A stretch of 64,000 nucleotides of DNA from JBFWUM01 sp050247255 (GCA_050247255.1 JBFWUM010000002.1:62001-126000), one strand, 5' to 3'. Numbered from the stretch's first letter, positions 8,063 through 17,499 are shown. Notes: generated from the letters alone by a model not told the origin. Numbers and translations are program-made.

Positions 8063-9129
8063 GGACGGGAGTCCAGCCCGCCGTACGTCCTGGCGAATCC
8101 GTTGCGCGCGTTGACGATGCTGAACGTGCCGTCGTCTGACGCAGTGAGCTTGAGCCAGTAGCTCGTCTCGGTCCCGTCGTCGACGTTGGCGATGAACGTA
8201 TCGGCGGCGTTGACGACCCCTTCGTTGTGCGAGAAGTGGAGCTGCCAGAGGTCCTCGATGCTCCGCTCGGCGCGAATGCTGTCGAACTGCACGGGCGAGG
8301 CGCCGCGGGTCACGCCGTTGTTCATGATCGCCACGCGTGGGCGCAGCGAGGAGTACAGCGCCGGCACGTTCGAGTCGTAGTCGCCGTGATGGGCGATGAG
8401 GTAGGCGGACACCGGCCCGAGACGATCGATCGGGCAGGCGAGCTCGGTCAGCGTGTTGCCGCTCAGGTCGCCGAGATCGAGGAAGCTGAACTCGCCGAAC
8501 CGGAACATCACGCCGACCGAACGATAGTTCTCGGTGCCGTCCTCCGGGTGATCCTCGAGGTCGACGCACGCGCTGTTGCGCACGCCGCCGGCCGCGAGCG
8601 GGGCTGGCAACAGCGCGCCGCCGGCGCTCACCACGGTTGCCTCGATACCGTGCAGCGGGAGCCGATCCCCCGGCTGCGGCACGATGTGCCGGCCACCGGC
8701 GCGCACAGGTTCGTAGTTGCGGAAGCCGTTGGCCGTCATCCGATCTCCGCCCAGCGGTGTGCCGTAATCGATGAAGGTGCCGATCGGAATCTGCTTCGCG
8801 AGCTCGGGTACCCCGCCGACGTGATCGGGATGGAAGTGGGTGACGATCAGGTAGTCGATGCGGGTGATGCCGGCATCGCGCGCGGCGTCCATGATGCGCC
8901 CGGCGTCGCGGGCCGCGGCCACGGGAGGAATGCCGTTCCGCGCGCCGCGCGGCCCGTAGCCGGCGTCGATGAGCACCGTTTCGCCGGCGTCCGTCACCAT
9001 GAGCGTGGCCTGACCGCCCTCGACGTCGATGAAATAGATCTGGAGCGGGCCCGCCGCGCCGGCCGGCAGGGTCAGCAAGGCTGCCAGGAGCAGCCCGACG
9101 AGCACCACCTTGCCTGAGGGACGGGGCAT
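8047..9129 (-). CDS. Secreted metallo-beta-lactamase-fold hydrolase (ComEC C-domain-like)
   Basis: The protein (360 residues from ATG 9129) has an N-terminal signal peptide: a basic MPRPSGK start, a Leu/Ala-rich core, and an AGAAG cleavage region near residue 25. The mature part has the metal-binding motif THFHPDHVGG near residue 95 and the IDxGxG and DVGxG-like strands of the MBL fold. The arrangement resembles the extracellular hydrolase domain of ComEC and stand-alone periplasmic relatives. The substrate is unknown. The ATG at 9129 is preferred over 9147 because the signal peptide then begins normally. It is transcribed away from PBP1A and overlaps the end of the preceding membrane protein gene. 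Confidence 0.8.
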   Translation of the reverse strand: MPRPSGKVVLVGLLLAALLTLPAGAAGPLQIYFIDVEGGQATLMVTDAGETVLIDAGYGPRGARNGIPPVAAARDAGRIMDAARDAGITRIDYLIVTHFHPDHVGGVPELAKQIPIGTFIDYGTPLGGDRMTANGFRNYEPVRAGGRHIVPQPGDRLPLHGIEATVVSAGGALLPAPLAAGGVRNSACVDLEDHPEDGTENYRSVGVMFRFGEFSFLDLGDLSGNTLTELACPIDRLGPVSAYLIAHHGDYDSNVPALYSSLRPRVAIMNNGVTRGASPVQFDSIRAERSIEDLWQLHFSHNEGVVNAADTFIANVDDGTETSYWLKLTASDDGTFSIVNARNGFARTYGGLDSRPYETR

Positions 9130-9275
9130 CGCGGGGGCATGGTACACCAGCGCTTTCGACCGTAGAAGAACTACATGGTTTCGCTGAAAGGCGCTGAAAA
9201 CGCAGCGGAATTTCGGCTGAGGACCGGCCGTTTTTCTCCGGGACGGCTGGCACGGCCGTTGCCTCCCTCCATCCC
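9130..9275. other. Divergent intergenic region, no clear signal
   Basis: These 146 bases separate the MBL-fold gene from the PBP1A gene and must hold both promoters. I see no convincing -35/-10 pair. CGGCCGTT occurs twice, once followed by TTT, which is not enough to call a terminator or operator. Confidence 0.3.
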
Positions 9276-11588
9276 GTGGCTCCCACTCTTTCCCGGCTGG
9301 CCGACGGTGCGGCTCACCTCGCCAGAGCTCATCGACATTTCTTCGTCGCGGTCGTGGCCGTCGTTGCCGCCATGCTCTGGGCGGGGGCAGGCGCCTCGGC
9401 GTGGTTCCTCCGCGACGTGGCCACAGGTCTCCCCGACCGGCAGGCGATCCAGGCGATGGGCGCCATGTCGCAGGCGACCACGCTGGTCGACTCCAAGGGG
9501 CGGCACGCCTTCACGATCTTCAAGGAACAGCGGATTGAAGTCCCGCTCGAGCGGGTGTCGCCGCACCTGATCCGGGCGATTGTCGCCGTCGAGGACCAGC
9601 GCTTCTACGACCACGGCGGCGTGGACGTCGTGCGCGTGGCCGGCGCCGCGTGGAACAACCTGCTCGAGCGGCGCGCCGCACAGGGCGGGAGCACGATCAC
9701 GCAGCAGCTCGCCCGCCAGAGCTTCCTCTCCTCCGACAAGACGTTCCGGCGCAAGTTCAAGGAGGTTGTGCTCGCGGCGCGCATCGAGCGCGAGTTCACC
9801 AAGGAGCAGATTCTCGAGCTGTACCTCAACAAGGTCTACTTCGGCGATGGTCTGTACGGCGTCGAGGCGGCATCGCTCGGCTACTTCGGGAAGCACGCCG
9901 CTGACGTGAGTCTGGTTGAGGCGGCCACGCTGGCCGGCCTGGTCAAGTCGCCTTCGTCGTACGCGCCGACGGTCAGCCCGGAGCGGGCGCTGGCCCGGCG
10001 GAATGTCGTCCTGCAGGCGATGCGCGGGTCCGGCGCGATCGATCGGGACGCGTATGCCGACGCGTCGAAGGCGCCGCTCGAACTGACCGATGCCCTTCGC
10101 CGCGAGGAAGCGTTCGGCCAGTACTTCAAGGAGGAAGTCCGCCAGCAGCTCGTCGATCGTTTCGGCTGGGAGCGGGTCTACCAGGGCGGCCTCAAGGTCT
10201 ACACGACGCTCGACCTCGACATGCAGAAGGCGGCGGAAGCAGAGGTCATGCGCGGGCTCGAGCAGATCGAGACGCGGCAGGCGCGGCTGCGGGGGCGTCG
10301 AGCGGCTGCGGATCCGGAGCCGCTCCAGGCGGCGCTGGTGGCGCTCGATCCGGAGACCGGCGCGGTGCGTGCCATGGTCGGCGGGCGCGACTTCGGCCAG
10401 AGTCACTTCAACCGGGCGACGCAGGCGAAGCGGCAGCCGGGGTCAGCCTTCAAGCCGTTCGTCTATGCCGCCGCGCTCGAGCAGGGCTTCAGCCCGGCGA
10501 CGCTCATCAGCGGCCTCGACACGCCGATCATGACGCTGCAGGGGGCGTGGGTGCCCGAGGACGAGCATGTCGACGGCGGCGCCATCACCATGCGGACGGC
10601 GCTGCGCGCCTCGAGCAACCGGGCCGCCGTGCAGATGCTGCAGCAGGTTGGGATCGACGACACCGTGCGCTACGCCGAGAAGCTCGGGATTGGCGACGTC
10701 CCGCGCGTGCCGTCGCTGGCCCTGGGGTCGGGCGAGGTGACGCTGCTGTCGATGACGTCGGCGTATGCCGCCTTCGCCAACGAAGGCATGGTGCGCGAGC
10801 CGCACGTCATCGAGCGGGTCGAAGGGGCGGACGGCGAGACGCTCTACACCGCGGCCGTGCACGAGCACCGGGCGGTCAGCGAGGCGACGGCATTCCTGAT
10901 GACGTCGATGATGGCGGACGTCATCAACGCCGGCACCGCGTGGCAGGCGCGCCAGCTGGGGTTCACGCTGCCGGCCGCCGGCAAGACCGGGACGACCAAC
11001 GACTACCACGATGGCTGGTTCGTCGGCTTCACGCCGACGCTGGTGACGGGCGTCTGGGTCGGCTACGACCGGCCGCGCACGATCATGCGCGGCGGCTATG
11101 CGGCGGAACTCGCGGTGCCGATGTGGTCGCGGTTCATGGCCACCGCCACCAGGGGCGACGAGCCGGAGTGGTTCTCCCCGCCAAGCACGGTGACGGCGGT
11201 GAAGGTCTGCCGCTTGAGCGGCAAGCTGCCCGCCGACGGCTGCGATCACGCCGAAGTCGTGTCGAGCGACGGCACGCGCCAGGTGCGGTCACAGGTCTAC
11301 ACCGAGTACTTCGTCCGCGGCACCGAGCCGATCGACACCTGCCCGCTGCACGGCGGACAGGGGTTCTGGCGGAGCCTGCTGGCCGCCGGCGGCTCCGCGC
11401 CGGCCGCGACGCCGGTTGCCGTGGCGGCCTCGCCGGCGACGGTGCCCGAACCTGTGGCCCCTGCGGTCGCGACGGCCGGCGAGCAGGATGCTCCTCCTGC
11501 CGCCGAGGCGGAGAAGCCGAAGAAGCGCGGCTTCTGGTCGCGTCTGTTCGGCCGCGGCAATTCCAAGGAAGACGACACGGACAAGTAG
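9276..11588 (+). CDS. Class A penicillin-binding protein 1A (bifunctional transglycosylase/transpeptidase)
   Basis: This 770-residue peptidoglycan synthase is anchored by one N-terminal membrane helix (about residues 22-46). The GT51 glycosyltransferase domain has EDQRFYDHGG (about 106) and GGSTITQQLARQ. The transpeptidase domain has the active-site SAFK (S390, K393), the SxN motif SSN (446-448) and KTGT (570-573). Four Cys residues after residue 640 and a Lys-rich tail (EKPKKRGFWSRLFGRG) close the protein; the tail is preceded by an Ala/Pro/Val-rich linker. The GTG start gives normal family length. The delta-prime gene follows after 13 bases. Confidence 0.93.
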   Translation: MAPTLSRLADGAAHLARAHRHFFVAVVAVVAAMLWAGAGASAWFLRDVATGLPDRQAIQAMGAMSQATTLVDSKGRHAFTIFKEQRIEVPLERVSPHLIRAIVAVEDQRFYDHGGVDVVRVAGAAWNNLLERRAAQGGSTITQQLARQSFLSSDKTFRRKFKEVVLAARIEREFTKEQILELYLNKVYFGDGLYGVEAASLGYFGKHAADVSLVEAATLAGLVKSPSSYAPTVSPERALARRNVVLQAMRGSGAIDRDAYADASKAPLELTDALRREEAFGQYFKEEVRQQLVDRFGWERVYQGGLKVYTTLDLDMQKAAEAEVMRGLEQIETRQARLRGRRAAADPEPLQAALVALDPETGAVRAMVGGRDFGQSHFNRATQAKRQPGSAFKPFVYAAALEQGFSPATLISGLDTPIMTLQGAWVPEDEHVDGGAITMRTALRASSNRAAVQMLQQVGIDDTVRYAEKLGIGDVPRVPSLALGSGEVTLLSMTSAYAAFANEGMVREPHVIERVEGADGETLYTAAVHEHRAVSEATAFLMTSMMADVINAGTAWQARQLGFTLPAAGKTGTTNDYHDGWFVGFTPTLVTGVWVGYDRPRTIMRGGYAAELAVPMWSRFMATATRGDEPEWFSPPSTVTAVKVCRLSGKLPADGCDHAEVVSSDGTRQVRSQVYTEYFVRGTEPIDTCPLHGGQGFWRSLLAAGGSAPAATPVAVAASPATVPEPVAPAVATAGEQDAPPAAEAEKPKKRGFWSRLFGRGNSKEDDTDK

Positions 11589-11601
11589 GTATGCTTGCAG
11601 G

Positions 11602-12618
11602 ATGGCGTTTCGAGCCATCCTGGGGCACACGCGGCTCGTGCAGCTGCTGTCGTCGGCGATTGCCCGCGACACGCTGCCGCCGGCGCTGCTGCTGGCCGGT
11701 CCCGCCGGCGTCGGCAAGCGTCGCGCCGCCCTGGCGGTTGCCGCGGCCATCAACTGCCTCACCCCGCAGCAGGCCGGCGACATCGAACGCGATGCGTGCG
11801 GCGAATGCGCCTCGTGCCGCCGCATTGCCCGCAACGTCCACCCCGACGTGATCGTCGTCGAGCCCGGCGACACCGGCGCCATCAAGATCGAGCAGATCCG
11901 CGACGTCATCGACAAGGCAGGCTATCGGCCGTTTGAAGCCAGGCGGCGGGTCGTCATCGTCGACGAGGCCGACGCGATGGGGGCGCCGGCGCAGAGCGCG
12001 CTGCTCAAGATTCTCGAGGAGCCGCCGTCGGCGTCGATGTTCCTGCTCGTGTCGTCAATGCCCGATGCGCTGCTGCCGACGATCCTGTCGCGCTGCCCGC
12101 GGCTGCGCTTCGGCCCGCTGTCGCCGGCGGAGGTGGCGGCGGCGCTGATGCGCGATCACGAGTACGCCGAGGCCGATGCGCGCGCGGCAGCGGCCGATGC
12201 GGACGGCAGCATCGGCCGGGCCCTCCAGGCGCAGGGGATCGACCTGACCGAGGCGCGCGCCGCCGCGCAGCGGATGCTCGAGCAGGCCGCCCGCGGCAGC
12301 GAACCGGTGGGCCGCCTCAACGCGGTGAAGGACCTGACGGGCAAGAAGGGGGCGACGCCCGGGACCGAGCGCGACCAGCTCGCGGTCATCCTGCGCTTCG
12401 TCGCCTCGCTGCTGCGCGACCTCGGCATCCTGTCGAGCCGCGCCGACGCGGCCGCGCTCGCCAACGCGGACCTGCAGCGCGAGTTGACGCGGCTGGTCCC
12501 GTCGTACGACGGCGAGCGGAGCTCACGCGCCTTTGCCGCCGTGGATCAGGCACTCGCCGCGCTCGAGCGCAACGCCAGCCCCAAGGTCGTCGCCGACTGG
12601 CTCATCCTGCAGCTGTGA
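11602..12618 (+). CDS. holB: DNA polymerase III subunit delta' (clamp-loader AAA+ ATPase)
   Basis: The 338-residue protein is an AAA+ clamp-loader subunit. It has a Walker A-like GPAGVGKR (about 33-40), a zinc-binding CGECASC cluster, DEADAM (Walker B) followed by ALLKILEEPP, and the arginine-finger sequence LSRCPR. This order is typical of delta'/HolB. It is too short for DnaX, and the C-terminal half lacks the gamma/tau extension. Unlike E. coli HolB, the Walker A looks intact. It overlaps pdxA by GTGA. Confidence 0.9.
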   Translation: MAFRAILGHTRLVQLLSSAIARDTLPPALLLAGPAGVGKRRAALAVAAAINCLTPQQAGDIERDACGECASCRRIARNVHPDVIVVEPGDTGAIKIEQIRDVIDKAGYRPFEARRRVVIVDEADAMGAPAQSALLKILEEPPSASMFLLVSSMPDALLPTILSRCPRLRFGPLSPAEVAAALMRDHEYAEADARAAAADADGSIGRALQAQGIDLTEARAAAQRMLEQAARGSEPVGRLNAVKDLTGKKGATPGTERDQLAVILRFVASLLRDLGILSSRADAAALANADLQRELTRLVPSYDGERSSRAFAAVDQALAALERNASPKVVADWLILQL

Positions 12619-13490
12619 AACCGCGCATTGCCCTGACCGCCGGCGACCCTGCAGGCATCGGTCCGGAGATTGCCGCCAGGGCGGCCGCGGATTCCCGGGT
12701 GCGCGACGCCTGCGCCCCGGTGATCTACGGCAGTCAAGGCGTGGTCGCGCCCGGAACGCCGTCAGCCGATTCCGGACGCGCCGCCTACGACGTGATCTGC
12801 CGCGCTGTCGCGGACGCGCAGGCAGGGAGGGTCGACGGCATGGCGACCGCGCCGATCAGCAAGCTCGCGTTCGCGCAGGCCGGCTTGCCGTGGAAGGGGC
12901 ACACCGATCTGCTCGCGCACCTGACCGGGGCGTCTCGTGTCGCCATGATGTTCTGGTCGGAGCCGCTGAAAGTCGTGCTCGCGTCGGTGCACGTGCCGCT
13001 CGTCGAGGTCTCGCGCGTGGTGACCCGGGACCTGCTCGATGGGATCATCGACCTGACGGCCTCGGAACTACCGCGCTTCGGCGTCGCCGTACCAAGGCTT
13101 GCCCTTGCCGGCTTGAATCCGCATGCCGGCGAGGCGGGGGTGCTGGGAAGCGAGGAGCAGGACGTGCTGGCGCCGGCCGTGGCCGCCGCGCGCGCGCGCG
13201 GCATCCGCATCGACGGCCCGATTCCCGGCGACACCGTCTTCGTCCGCGCCACCCGCGGCGAGTTCGACGCGGTGATTGCCTGCTACCACGATCAAGGGCT
13301 GATTCCGGTCAAGCTGCTCGCGTTCGGCCACGCCGTCAACGTGACACTCGGCCTGCCCATCGTCCGGACGTCAGTGGACCACGGCACGGCGTTCGATATC
13401 GCCGGCAAGGGGATCGCCGACGCCGGCAGCATGGTGGAAGCGGTGCTGCTGGCGGCCAGGCTGGCTAGCGCTCGTCCGCCAACGCGATGA
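12615..13490 (+). CDS. pdxA: 4-hydroxythreonine-4-phosphate dehydrogenase, short form
   Basis: PdxA oxidises 4-phosphohydroxy-L-threonine in pyridoxal phosphate synthesis. The start GDPAGIGPEI is typical, and the three metal-ligand histidines are present in KGHTD (H96), LNPHAGE (H170) and VDHGTA (H256). At 291 residues it is about 40 shorter than E. coli PdxA. The missing part lies between the nucleotide-binding start and the ISKLAF segment. The GTG start overlaps holB by four bases. The 3' end overlaps the convergent membrane-protein gene by 26 bases. Some PdxA-like proteins act on other substrates, so the exact role is slightly uncertain. Confidence 0.87.
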   Translation: MKPRIALTAGDPAGIGPEIAARAAADSRVRDACAPVIYGSQGVVAPGTPSADSGRAAYDVICRAVADAQAGRVDGMATAPISKLAFAQAGLPWKGHTDLLAHLTGASRVAMMFWSEPLKVVLASVHVPLVEVSRVVTRDLLDGIIDLTASELPRFGVAVPRLALAGLNPHAGEAGVLGSEEQDVLAPAVAAARARGIRIDGPIPGDTVFVRATRGEFDAVIACYHDQGLIPVKLLAFGHAVNVTLGLPIVRTSVDHGTAFDIAGKGIADAGSMVEAVLLAARLASARPPTR

Positions 13491-14817
13491 ACACCAGCGC
13501 CGGCCAGAGCTGCATCATCAGCCGGTCGAAGGTCGTGCGCACGAGCCAGGCGGTATCGAGCGCCGACACGACCCACACCGCGTAGTAGCCGGCGAGCATC
13601 AGCCCGAGCACGGCGGTGAGCGGCCGGAGCGAGGGCCGGCGCGCCGCCGACACGACGGCGGCTGCCATCCCCAGCGGCAGCAGGCCGCCAGCGAAACGGC
13701 CACCCCAGCTCCAGAGCAACGGCCACGCCGTCTCGAGCACCAGCGCATGGCGCGGGCCGGCGAGGAATCGCCCCAGCGTGCCGCCGTCTGCCGATTCCGT
13801 GAGGTACTCCGGGGGCAGCGGCGCGACGACGAACTTGAACCAGAGCACGGCGATGCCGACCGGGATCAGCCCCGCCACCCACCACACGGCAGCCACGGGG
13901 CGGCGCAGCCAGACGCTCCAGGCGCCAATCACCGCGGTCATCGCCGCCGCGAAGAGCAGCCCCTCGTTCTTCGTCCACGCTGCGATGGTCGCCAGCAGCG
14001 CCGCTGCGACCAGCGCGCCGCGTGCGCGGGGGCCGTCCGGCGACGCGCCGGAGGCCAGCACCACCGCCGCGGCGATGAAGAGCGCGACGGGAAGGTCCGC
14101 GGTTTGCGCCGCGGCGAGATCCGTGAACATGACCGGGGCCATCACCAGCGCGCCGGCGACCCACGCCTGCCAGCGCGCCGGTCCAAGTCCACCCAGCAGC
14201 AGCAGCACGAGGGCGATGCCCCAGAGGGCGCTGAGCATCGCCGGCCAGAGCGTGGCCTCGCTGCCGGCGTAGGCCCACAGGCGGGCCACCGACAGCGACA
14301 CGAGGAACGGGTGACTCGGGTTCGACCAGCCGATGGCCTGCATGTCCTTCCAGTGCGCGATGTCGCGCACGAGGAAGCGCGCCTTCTGGTTCCAGATCGC
14401 CCAGGCGTCCCAGTGGCCGTGCGGCGCGACGAGATAGTGCTGCACGACCGTTGCCGCGGCGACGACCGCCAGCACGCCGAACGTGATGCGCACGAAGAGC
14501 GGCACGTGAGATGCCACCACGTCGTCGTCGCCCTGCGGCGTGTGTGCGCAGCTGCGGAACTTCAGTTCCGCCCTGGAGCGCCACGCGGCTGCGGCCGCAA
14601 CCGCCATCCACAGGAGCGCGTCGACGGTCACGAAACCGTTGCCGAGCTCGTTGCCGGCGACAACCCACCAGAAGGTGACCACCGAGGACGCGCCGATGCC
14701 AAAGCAGGTTGCGAGCGCCAGCTGGAGCAGCGGATCGCGGCCTTCGGCCAGCCGTGTGGCGCGCAGCGCCAGCCACGCGGCGGCGATGGGCAGCAGGAGG
14801 GCGATGGCCGGTGCCAT
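13465..14817 (-). CDS. Polytopic membrane protein of unknown function (GT-C/PMT-like)
   Basis: The protein is 450 residues, with ten or more hydrophobic segments and a loop around residues 128-150 carrying HGHWDAWAIWNQKARFL. A conserved D(A)W.IW.xKAR loop of this kind is seen in predicted lipid-linked-sugar glycosyltransferases and other uncharacterised envelope proteins. No catalytic assignment can be made from sequence alone. It follows the small protein encoded at 14817-15185 with a TGATG stop/start overlap, so the two form an operon. Its end overlaps pdxA. Confidence 0.6.
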   Translation of the reverse strand: MAPAIALLLPIAAAWLALRATRLAEGRDPLLQLALATCFGIGASSVVTFWWVVAGNELGNGFVTVDALLWMAVAAAAAWRSRAELKFRSCAHTPQGDDDVVASHVPLFVRITFGVLAVVAAATVVQHYLVAPHGHWDAWAIWNQKARFLVRDIAHWKDMQAIGWSNPSHPFLVSLSVARLWAYAGSEATLWPAMLSALWGIALVLLLLGGLGPARWQAWVAGALVMAPVMFTDLAAAQTADLPVALFIAAAVVLASGASPDGPRARGALVAAALLATIAAWTKNEGLLFAAAMTAVIGAWSVWLRRPVAAVWWVAGLIPVGIAVLWFKFVVAPLPPEYLTESADGGTLGRFLAGPRHALVLETAWPLLWSWGGRFAGGLLPLGMAAAVVSAARRPSLRPLTAVLGLMLAGYYAVWVVSALDTAWLVRTTFDRLMMQLWPALVFIALADER

Positions 14818-15185
14818 CAGGGAAATCGCCGGAACAGGCGGTGGCCCGAGGCGAATCGAGCGGCCTCGACGAAGCCGTCCAGGCGCGGGTCACCGGCAGG
14901 ATCGGCCGCGCCCGCGGCGACGATCAGGAACTGCTGATCGAGGCGCGTGACGATGATGCGCGGCGCCAGGGCGTACTGCGCCGCGTAATGGGTGCGCACG
15001 GCGTCCTCCATCCAGCCGCCGACCGGGTCGAGATAGCCGACTGTGCCGGATGGCGGAAGGTACGGTGCGAAGCCTCGAAACTCGGCGTCGAGGCGAGCCA
15101 TCGGGTCGGTCGGGCGCTGCCGCGCGTCGAGCAGCGCGGACACGGCGAGGACGAGGCACCAGGCCAGCAGCGCGGCCGCGATCAC
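14817..15185 (-). CDS. Small membrane-anchored protein of unknown function
   Basis: The protein has 122 residues: an N-terminal hydrophobic helix (about 2-18), then a soluble stretch with PPSGTVGYLDPVGGWMEDA and a QYALAPRII segment. The order 'VGYL ... Y...QY.LAPR.I' recalls the soluble tail of large glycan-related membrane proteins, so this may be a detached periplasmic domain partnering the following gene. It is translationally coupled to that gene by TGATG. I do not recognise a named family. Confidence 0.6.
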   Translation of the reverse strand: MIAAALLAWCLVLAVSALLDARQRPTDPMARLDAEFRGFAPYLPPSGTVGYLDPVGGWMEDAVRTHYAAQYALAPRIIVTRLDQQFLIVAAGAADPAGDPRLDGFVEAARFASGHRLFRRFP

Positions 15186-15250
15186 TCTGCGTGTCAGGAC
15201 GTCAACTTCCCCTTTCCGGAACGAGAACTCATACTATCGCAACCGCCTCG

Positions 15251-16630
15251 ATGAACCTGCTGCTCCTGCTGATCGGCATGCGGCCGTGGCGCGCCCAGTC
15301 CGCGCGTGTGCGGCTGACCCGCATCTTCGTGGCCATCGGTCTGTTCTCGCTCGAGATGCAGGCCGTGACCGTGTTCGGGCTCGGGTCGATGTACTCCCTC
15401 CGCGCTGTGAACGCGGTTGTGGCGGCGGCGATCTTCCTTCGCTGGCCCCCGGCCCGGGTGCGGGCCGGCGAACGCATCGTGCCACTGCGACGCGCGGTGC
15501 CGGTCGTCGCCGGCGTGGGAATGGGCCTCCTCGTGCTCCTCCTCAACCTCGGTATGCCGCTGACGGCGGCCGACGAATACCACCTGCAGAAGATCGCCTA
15601 CATCCAGTCGACCGGTACGCTCGCCTACAACCCGGCGGTCTCTGAAAAGGTCAATGTCGTCGGCTCGCTGTACGAACTGGTGCTGGCGGATCTCGGCGCG
15701 TTGCCTGGCATTGGCGAGGTGGCGCTGCGGCTGCACGGCCTGTGGGGGCTGCTGCTGATGCTTGCCGGCATCGCCGCGGCACGAGAACTGCTCGACGGGG
15801 ATCCGAGCCGGCTGGAGCCGGCCGGCGCCTCAACGCGTCACGACTGGATGTGGGCGGCCGTGCTCCTGGTCCCGGCTCTCTTCCACCAGTTCGTACTCGT
15901 CAAGAACGATCTGTTCGTCGCCGCCCCGGCGCTTGCAATCCTGGCGTGGATGCTGGGGCGCGTCCGTTCAGCACCGCTCCCCGAAGTGGGCTGGGCGGCC
16001 TGGCTGACCGGCATCGTCGTCGCCACGAAGCTGACGTCGCTGCCGCTGGCAGTCATCCTCGGCGCCGGTGTGCTCTGGTCCCGCCCGCGGGACTGGCGCA
16101 CCTTCGGCCTGGTGCTCGCGGGCGGAGCGGCAGGGGCGCTGACGGGCGGGCTGTTCTTCGCGCTGGCGGAGAACCTCAGGGTCTATCAGGACATCATGCC
16201 GGTTGCCGATCAAGGCAACGTGTCGCGAAGTGTCGGCGAGGCGTTCGCCAATCTGGGCCGGTTTGCACTCAGCCTCTTCGACCTCGGGCAGCTCACCCCG
16301 CGCTGGTGGCCGGGCAGGGGCGGATGGGGGACAACCTTTGGCCTGCCGTTCATCTGGGCCATCGTCGTGCTCGTGCCGGCGTGGCGACGCGAGCGCCTGG
16401 CGCGAACCGCGCTCGTGGTCGGCGCGCTGTACTTCGTGATGTTCGCCCTGGTCTTCCAGGACGCGGACCTGGCGCACCGCATCGTCCTGGCGCCGGGACT
16501 GCTGCTGGTGCTGGCGGCGGTCACGGTCATGCGCGCCGCCGCGCCGGGTCAGCGCACCGCGCTCGCCGTCGCGCTGGGGCTGTCCGCGGCGCAGATCCTG
16601 CGCAGCGCCGCGCTGTACTGGATCCATTAA
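15251..16630 (+). CDS. Polytopic membrane protein of unknown function
   Basis: The protein is 459 residues and has about ten hydrophobic segments. An ADEYHLQKIAY motif near residue 105 and a VLVKNDLF segment near 217 are the most conserved-looking soluble loops. Such acidic loops are common in GT-C-like membrane enzymes and EPS-locus integral proteins. It diverges from 14817-15185 with 65 bases between them. Its TAA stop is shared in reverse with the convergent methyltransferase (TTAA). Start ATG 15251 is chosen because it opens directly into a hydrophobic helix. Confidence 0.62.
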   Translation: MNLLLLLIGMRPWRAQSARVRLTRIFVAIGLFSLEMQAVTVFGLGSMYSLRAVNAVVAAAIFLRWPPARVRAGERIVPLRRAVPVVAGVGMGLLVLLLNLGMPLTAADEYHLQKIAYIQSTGTLAYNPAVSEKVNVVGSLYELVLADLGALPGIGEVALRLHGLWGLLLMLAGIAAARELLDGDPSRLEPAGASTRHDWMWAAVLLVPALFHQFVLVKNDLFVAAPALAILAWMLGRVRSAPLPEVGWAAWLTGIVVATKLTSLPLAVILGAGVLWSRPRDWRTFGLVLAGGAAGALTGGLFFALAENLRVYQDIMPVADQGNVSRSVGEAFANLGRFALSLFDLGQLTPRWWPGRGGWGTTFGLPFIWAIVVLVPAWRRERLARTALVVGALYFVMFALVFQDADLAHRIVLAPGLLLVLAAVTVMRAAAPGQRTALAVALGLSAAQILRSAALYWIH

Positions 16631-17499
16631 GCCGTCTTCAGGAACTTTCCCTCAGGAGTGAGCCGACGGCCGTACGCGCGCAGCGCCGAGATGGCCGGGG
16701 CGAGGGCCTCGGGCAGCGGCGCAAGCGGCGCGGGAACCCAGCGGGCGAAGGCCAGCAGCTTGCTGTCATTCCGGGTTTCGGTCCTGGTCACCTCCCAGCC
16801 CGTGACGCGCAGCACGTTCGTCACCGCCAGCTCCGTGAAGCCGTTCATATGGATCGGATTGCAGGCGTAGTGCAGGTCGCCGTGAACGGGCAGCAGGTCG
16901 ACGGAGGGGACGCCGACAAAAATCACGCCGTCCGGCTTCGTCGCCGCATGAAGCGAACGCAGGATGTCGGCGGGCCTGGTAACGTGCTCGAGGACGTGCC
17001 GGGCCGCGACGAGGTCGTATGTCGGCGTGCGCGGAACCTCGCTGACCATCTCGTGGTGTGCCGCGGTCACCTCCCCGATCGGGTTCGGCTCGAGCCCGAC
17101 GGTACGCCATCCCGCCTCCTTCAGCGCGTCGAGCAGGTGGCCGACGCCGCAGCCGAAGTCGAACGCCGTCCCTCTCGCCTCCGGAAAGGCCGACATGATC
17201 GTTTTAGCGAGCACGCGCGCCTTGCCGATCTTCCCCGCCCGCCACCGCTCGGTTTCTTCAGGCGTGTCCTTGGTCGCCGTCCATTCGTCGCTGCCGTGGC
17301 CGCCGGCGGCGTAGAACCGGGCGACCGCTGCGTCGTCCGGGCGCGGAGCGATGAAGATCAGCCCGCAGACACGGCAACCGGCGATCGTGAAGAACGGGTG
17401 CGGGATGAAATGGTGGCGGTTGCGCGCCACGTGCAACGCCGCCACCTCGGCCGAATCACAGCCGGGGCACGTGCCCAGGTTCTCTAAGAGGGGGAGCAT
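16627..17499 (-). CDS. Class I SAM methyltransferase with N-terminal zinc-ribbon-like motif
   Basis: The protein is 290 residues from ATG 17499. A CPGC (11-14) and CRVCG (42-46) pair forms a probable zinc site. A Methyltransf_23-type domain follows, with FDFGCGVGHLLDALKEAGW, VGLEPNP, and ARHVLEHVTRPADILRSL. Proteins with this pattern methylate sugars or modify glycans. It lacks the C-terminal domain of NDP-sugar C-methyltransferases. It starts inside the end of the SAF-domain oxidoreductase gene (44-base overlap), suggesting one operon with it and the RmlC-like epimerase. The exact substrate is unknown. Confidence 0.72.
   Translation of the reverse strand: MLPLLENLGTCPGCDSAEVAALHVARNRHHFIPHPFFTIAGCRVCGLIFIAPRPDDAAVARFYAAGGHGSDEWTATKDTPEETERWRAGKIGKARVLAKTIMSAFPEARGTAFDFGCGVGHLLDALKEAGWRTVGLEPNPIGEVTAAHHEMVSEVPRTPTYDLVAARHVLEHVTRPADILRSLHAATKPDGVIFVGVPSVDLLPVHGDLHYACNPIHMNGFTELAVTNVLRVTGWEVTRTETRNDSKLLAFARWVPAPLAPLPEALAPAISALRAYGRRLTPEGKFLKTA

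Noticed and set aside
9130..9275. Terminator after CGGCCG followed by TTTTT near 9227
   Set aside because: No matching stem of useful length; the gene pair here is divergent, so a terminator is not expected.
7955..9286. Alternative minus-strand frame overlapping the MBL-fold gene
   Set aside because: It is Arg-rich and lacks the HxHxDH motif, which is in the other frame with a proper signal peptide.
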